Shown here: piece by piece, positions 29,722-33,540 of the stretch | Numbering within the stretch: the stretch's first letter is position 1 | Layout: each line of letters begins with the position of its first letter | Assembly: GCA_023132875.1 (NCBI GenBank) | Contig: JAGLXN010000039.1 | Span: 1 to 33,540, forward strand | From: Candidatus Parcubacteria bacterium | GTDB taxonomy: Bacteria; Patescibacteriota; Minisyncoccia; JAHIHE01; JAGLIN01 | Length of the DNA: 33,540 nt | Direction of reading: 5' to 3' | The notes under the pieces: generated by a model | The model's database searches: none | The model's input: the letters and a program-made list of their open reading frames with translations, nothing else | Told to the model about the DNA's origin: nothing | Position numbers and translations under genes: made by a program

Positions 29722-29753
29722 AAAAAAGGGTGAATTATCACTCCTTTTTTATT
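29722..29753 (+). terminator. Terminator or attenuator hairpin
   Basis: AAAAAAGGGTGA pairs with TCACTCCTTTTTT (one bulged T, loop ATTA), followed by ATTT. With the promoter it defines a transcript of about 50 nt or an attenuated leader of the CAP gene. Confidence 0.75.
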
Positions 29754-30090
29754 TATCTGTTGTAGATATTATATGCTCTGGTAACAAGGTATAGTTGAGT
29801 AGATATGGATGGATGGGAGTATACTTTAGATAGAATTTTTAAATTTTGTAATTTTTAAATTTTTAAAATAAATCTTAATTTTTAATTTTTAAACACGAAA
29901 TTAAAATGTTTATTAAATTAAGTAATAGATTAGATGCGACAATTTAAAGATACTAATCCGTCAGCTGGCGGACAGCATGACAGATACTCCGTATTTCATA
30001 ATTAAAAATTTAGTCATTAGAAATTATTTAAAAATTACAAAATTAAAAATTACAAAATTAATTTTGCTTGCAAATAAAAATAAAAAGGGT

Positions 30091-30111
30091 GGCCTTAAAA
30101 TTAAAGGTCAA
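30091..30111 (+). promoter_or_regulatory. Hairpin that may mask the ribosome-binding site of the CAP gene
   Basis: GGCCTT pairs with AAGGTC (one G-U) over a short A/T loop. The 3' arm contains AAAGG, the only Shine-Dalgarno-like bases, 6-9 bp before the ATG at 30114. Confidence 0.3.
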
Positions 30112-30113
30112 AA

Positions 30114-31244
30114 ATGGAGACAAAAATAAAAAATAAAAATAAAAGTATAAATAAAATAAGTTTTATTATAGCTTTATTTTTCGCGTTGGCGCAATTAAGC
30201 CAAACGAATGTTGTTTTAGGCGCTTCCATTTCTGCGGGAGAAATGATAAATTTGACTAACGAGTCTAGGGTTGGAGCAGGGCTTCCATCCCTTTTAGTAA
30301 GTAAAAAACTAACAGAGGCAGCGAGGAAGAAGGCTGATGATATGTTTGCAAATCAATATTTTGATCATAGTAGCCCGAGTGGATTAACGCCGTGGGATTT
30401 TATAAAATCAGCGGAATATGATTACAGATATGCCGGTGAAAATTTGGCGATAGATTTTGTGACTGCTAACGGTGCCCATAAAGCCTTGATGGAAAGTTCT
30501 TCGCATAGAGAAAATATTTTGAATTCAAATTATATTGAGATTGGGATTGCGGCAGTGGAAGGAATATTTGATGGGAATAAAAGCATTATTATTGTAGAAG
30601 AATTCGGAACGCCTTTGGAGGAAAAGGCAGTCATGGATTATGATCTGAATGAAAATATTGAACTTATTATTGGGGAAAAGATGAATGAGATTAGTAATTT
30701 GAAAGATAATAATAAAGAGGAAAAGGAATTAGAAGAATTTCCACAAGCAGTCCTGCCTGCCAGACAGGCGGACTCCATACAAGCTTGCCTGCTGGATGGT
30801 CAGGAGCATGGAGCCAACGGACTAAAAGAAGAAGGTGTTAATGAACAAAATGATAATTTATCGTTAGGTGATTTAAATATCTATTATTCTGGACGCCTGG
30901 CGTTTTTATGGACATCTAGTGCGGAATATGCGCGCGCTGATAAGTTTGATTTAGAAAATTTATGTTGCTCAAAAAGCAATGAGACTATTATTGAACATAA
31001 GCCAATATTGCTTGCAGGAAATCTAAATAATGAAAAGGTTATGGGCTTAGTGAATAAAGCTTATGCGAAAGGTGAATATATAAGAAAATATGATTATCAG
31101 CAAAAATCGATTGGGCTGATAGTGGATCACTATTCTCAAAACGAATTTATTGGGCGTGTTTTGTTGTTCTATGCCATATTGGCGGTTTTGTTGATTTTTG
31201 ATTTTGTAATGGTTGTTTATCTTTATAGAAAAAGAGAAGAATAA
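30114..31244 (+). CDS. CAP-domain (SCP/PR-1-like) surface protein with C-terminal membrane anchor
   Basis: 376 residues. A signal peptide (about 15-37) is followed by a CAP domain (about 40-167) with the family's conserved residues: NESRVGAGLPSL, FDHSSPSG (H85), AGENLA (E109) and SSSHRENILN (H131), then IIVEEFG. A charged linker (about 168-245) contains a repeat-derived stretch (PARQADSIQACLLDGQEHGA, 217-236). A last hydrophobic helix (about 348-368) followed by YRKREE indicates anchoring with the domain outside. Bacterial CAP proteins are secreted, of mostly unknown activity. It may be expressed from the cassette at 29667. Confidence 0.88.
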   Translation: METKIKNKNKSINKISFIIALFFALAQLSQTNVVLGASISAGEMINLTNESRVGAGLPSLLVSKKLTEAARKKADDMFANQYFDHSSPSGLTPWDFIKSAEYDYRYAGENLAIDFVTANGAHKALMESSSHRENILNSNYIEIGIAAVEGIFDGNKSIIIVEEFGTPLEEKAVMDYDLNENIELIIGEKMNEISNLKDNNKEEKELEEFPQAVLPARQADSIQACLLDGQEHGANGLKEEGVNEQNDNLSLGDLNIYYSGRLAFLWTSSAEYARADKFDLENLCCSKSNETIIEHKPILLAGNLNNEKVMGLVNKAYAKGEYIRKYDYQQKSIGLIVDHYSQNEFIGRVLLFYAILAVLLIFDFVMVVYLYRKREE

Positions 31245-31282
31245 AATTGTTAGACAGAAAATAAATCACAAATTCAAAATTA

Positions 31283-31600
31283 TCCTCCCGAGGCGGACCA
31301 GCCTCGGGCTGGCAAATTCCAAATAAATTCTCAGCCCAAGGCTGATCCGCCTCGGGCGGAAAAATTCAAATATTCAAAATTTTAAACTGTTTATAGTTTT
31401 GAACATTTGAATTTATTTTTTTTGTCATCCTTGTGAATACGGAGATCCAGAATAAATATCATCTAAATCTATATTACAATTTTATGAAACTGACTGGATT
31501 CCCGCCGGAGTTTATGCTGAATTCAGTTCAGTGCGGGAATGACAACACGCGCTTGTTAAAACTAACGGGATTCCATTTTTCAAGGGAATGACAAATAGGT
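31283..31600. repeat. Intergenic repeat block before the glycogen synthase gene
   Basis: Two GC-rich double-hairpin units in opposite orientation (CCGAGGCGGACCAGCC at 31287 and CAGCCCAAGGCTGATCCGCC at 31332), then a palindromic element (TGTCATCCTTGTGAATACGG to GCGGGAATGACA, 31423-31544) and a further partial copy (ending GGGAATGACAAA, about 31595). The rest of the gap 31245-31733 holds a TATAAT at 31695-31700 and no gene. Confidence 0.7.
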
Positions 31601-31694
31601 TTAAACATTAAGTTATTAGAAATTAAAACATTCAATCATAATTCAAATATTCAAAATTCTATGCGGTATGCTAGACTTGATAGCGATAATGGGT

Positions 31695-31700
31695 TATAAT
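31695..31700 (+). promoter_or_regulatory. Probable -10 element of the glycogen synthase gene
   Basis: Perfect TATAAT 34 bp before the ATG; no convincing -35 at normal spacing. Confidence 0.4.
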
Positions 31701-31733
31701 CTCAGTATAAGTATAAAAACTAAAATGTAAAAA

Positions 31734-33533
31734 ATGAAAAAAAACACGAAACCAAAAGCTGATATGCTTTTTGAAATTTCATGGGAGGTCTGCAATAAAG
31801 TCGGAGGTATTTTTACGGTTTTAAGTTCAAAAGCAAGACATATGCAAAAGCGCTATAGGAACGGATATTATCTTGTCGGCCCGTATTTTGAAGAAAAAAG
31901 CAGAGCTGTTTTTAAGGAAGAGCATGTTCCGGAAAAATACAAAAATATTTGCGAACAATTGAAAAAAGAAGGCATAATCTGTCATTTCGGGTTTTGGCTT
32001 ATTAAAGGAGAGCCGAAAGTTATTTTAATTGATTTTAAAGATTTATGGCCCAAGATCGATAATATAAAAAAAGAATTATGGGAAAGCTTTAAGCTTGATT
32101 CCTTGAATAGTCCGTACGATTTTGATGAGCCTGTTCTATGGAGCTGGGCGGTCGGAAATTTGATAGAGAGATTGAGCGAGGTTCATAACGATAAAAAAAT
32201 AGTCGTCCAGGCGCATGAATGGCTTTCCGGTCCGGCAATTTTGTATTTGAAAAAGAATAATTCAAAAGTGTCCACGGTATTTACAACTCACGCGACTACT
32301 CTCGGAAGAACTCTTGCTGGGCATGGCGCGGATCTTTATTCTATTATAGAGAAAATAAATCCAGATGAAGAAGCGCATAAATATGGAGTACAGGCAAAAC
32401 ATAGTATGGAAAAAATATCTGCCGTATCGGCTGATGTATTTACAACTGTTAGTCAAGTTACGGCCATGGAAGCGGAATATATTTTAGGAAAAAAGGCTGA
32501 TGTTATATTGCCAAACGGTCTTGATATGACGAAATTCCCAAGCTTTGAAGAAACTGCCTTTAAACATAAAAAATATAGGAATAAACTGCGTCAGTTTGTT
32601 TTGTATTACTTCTTTCCTTACTACAAGATTGATCTTGAAAATACTTTATTTTATTTTACCGCAAGCAGATACGAATTTCATAACAAGGGCCTTGACATTT
32701 TTATAGACTCTTTGAGCAAATTAAACGATAAAATGAAAAAGAATAAAAGCAAAAAAACTGTAGTTGTCTTTTTCTTTATTCCAACAGGGATAGCCGGCAT
32801 AAATCCTGAAATAACAGAAGCAAGAGAAGCTTTTAGGGATGTGAAAGATTTATTGGAAGAAGAAGAGGATGACATTAAAGAAAATTTGCTTTATGCTGTC
32901 GCTTCAGGAGAGAGAATAAGCGAAAAATCTATTTTTGACAAGGGTTTTATTTTTGAAATAAAAAGAAAACTTTTGAGATTAAAATCTAAAAGCGGAGTTG
33001 CTCCGCTTTCAACGCATAAAATTTTAGATATTGAAAATGATCCTATAATAAAAGCTTTTAAAAAAGCGGGCTTAGAAAATAAAGAGGAAGATAAAGTCAA
33101 AGTTATATTCTATCCGATATATCTAACTGGCGCTGACGGGCTTGGAGATCTTGATTATTACCAGAGTATTCAGGCTTGCCATCTCGGTATTTTCCCTTCA
33201 TATTATGAGCCTTGGGGCTATACTCCTCTTGAAACTGCCGCTTTGGGAGTTGCGTCTTTAACCAGCAATCTATCCGGTTTTGGAAAATATTTTTATGATG
33301 ATTTGCACAATAAAAAAGTCCCGGGAATCTATATATTGGACATAGAAAATCAAAAAAAAGAAAAAATGATTAAAGATTTTATTGATATTATCTATAAATA
33401 TACTTTGTTTACAAAAAAGAAAAGGATTGACAATAAAATCCAGGCTCGCAAAGTTGCTTTTATGGCAGATTGGAAAAATTTTGTAATTAATTATGTTGAA
33501 GCACATAATTTGGCGATAGAGAAGAATAAATAG
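31734..33533 (+). CDS. GT3-family (eukaryote-type) glycogen synthase
   Basis: 599 residues and complete. Blocks characteristic of family GT3 (animal and fungal Gsy/GYS) rather than bacterial GlgA (GT5): EISWEVCNKVGGIFTVLSSK (14-33), YYLVGPYFE, VVQAHEWLSG, FTTHATTLGR, LPNGLDMTKFPSFEE, FTASRYEFHNKGLDIFIDSL, PLSTHKILDIENDPI, KVKVIFYP and CHLGIFPSYYEPWGYTPLET. The predicted reaction extends alpha-1,4-glucan from a nucleotide sugar; the donor cannot be told by eye. An unusual AAAGCGGAG-TTG-CTCCGCTTT hairpin (32989-33009) lies within the coding sequence. No other glycogen gene is in view. No Shine-Dalgarno sequence. Confidence 0.9.
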   Translation: MKKNTKPKADMLFEISWEVCNKVGGIFTVLSSKARHMQKRYRNGYYLVGPYFEEKSRAVFKEEHVPEKYKNICEQLKKEGIICHFGFWLIKGEPKVILIDFKDLWPKIDNIKKELWESFKLDSLNSPYDFDEPVLWSWAVGNLIERLSEVHNDKKIVVQAHEWLSGPAILYLKKNNSKVSTVFTTHATTLGRTLAGHGADLYSIIEKINPDEEAHKYGVQAKHSMEKISAVSADVFTTVSQVTAMEAEYILGKKADVILPNGLDMTKFPSFEETAFKHKKYRNKLRQFVLYYFFPYYKIDLENTLFYFTASRYEFHNKGLDIFIDSLSKLNDKMKKNKSKKTVVVFFFIPTGIAGINPEITEAREAFRDVKDLLEEEEDDIKENLLYAVASGERISEKSIFDKGFIFEIKRKLLRLKSKSGVAPLSTHKILDIENDPIIKAFKKAGLENKEEDKVKVIFYPIYLTGADGLGDLDYYQSIQACHLGIFPSYYEPWGYTPLETAALGVASLTSNLSGFGKYFYDDLHNKKVPGIYILDIENQKKEKMIKDFIDIIYKYTLFTKKKRIDNKIQARKVAFMADWKNFVINYVEAHNLAIEKNK

Positions 33534-33540
33534 AATTTTT

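Noticed and set aside
32989-33009. Transcription terminator within the glycogen synthase gene
   Set aside because: The AAAGCGGAG/CTCCGCTTT hairpin has only three T's after it and lies between conserved GT3 blocks, so it is not a functional end of the gene; it may be a repeat remnant.

Overview
The window is low-GC bacterial DNA from what is most likely a Patescibacteria/CPR (Parcubacteria-type) genome. The pointers are short housekeeping proteins, a TsaB-like protein reduced to one lobe, a DUF3048 protein near polA, an extracellular fibronectin-like protein of a kind common in CPR genomes, and heavy invasion by small repeats. TGA acts as a stop and TGG as Trp, so the code is standard, unlike the TGA-recoding Gracilibacteria/Absconditabacteria. 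The lineage is an inference from gene content; no rRNA is present to place it.

Layout. 1-6562: 5'-truncated alpha-2-macroglobulin gene (+) convergent with pbpC (-), a known envelope partnership. 6917-8865: PH-domain membrane protein with a small membrane partner, then ruvB (all -). 8970-9190: a strong promoter driving a roughly 170-nt structured RNA closed by a 27-bp stem (6S-RNA-like). 9288-10432: TPR membrane protein whose 3' end was interrupted by a 155-bp MITE with 19-bp terminal inverted repeats and a TTA target duplication. 10741-13815: pilB-type ATPase and a DHH-family protein that has lost its DHH motif (both -). 14189-20982: tsaE, a coiled-coil protein, polA, a DUF3048 protein, an orphan (-) and holA. 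21279-23212: rpsT (-), ruvA (+) and mpg (-). 23605-28033: FN3-like secreted protein, tRNA-Glu (-), tsaD and an overlapping FemAB-like gene. 28252-33533: DUF212 membrane protein (-), small HTH protein, TsaB-like protein, CAP-domain protein and a eukaryote-type (GT3) glycogen synthase.

Functional themes are DNA replication and repair (polA, holA, ruvA, ruvB, mpg), tRNA t6A synthesis (tsaE, tsaD, a TsaB-like protein), and cell envelope (A2M, PBP1C, FemAB-like, CAP, FN3, DUF3048).

The most striking property is the repeat load. Three kinds recur: (i) tandem arrays of degenerate 7- or 8-bp units in nearly every intergenic gap; (ii) palindromic elements with TGTCATYCTGA / TCAGGATGACA ends; (iii) GC-rich double-hairpin units. 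All three also sit inside genes (tsaD, the FemAB-like gene, mpg, polA, the CAP gene) and still leave the reading frame open. This recalls Rickettsia palindromic elements and is the best candidate here for undescribed biology, together with the structured RNA. Almost no gene has a Shine-Dalgarno sequence; the one clear exception is the orphan at 19520-19846.
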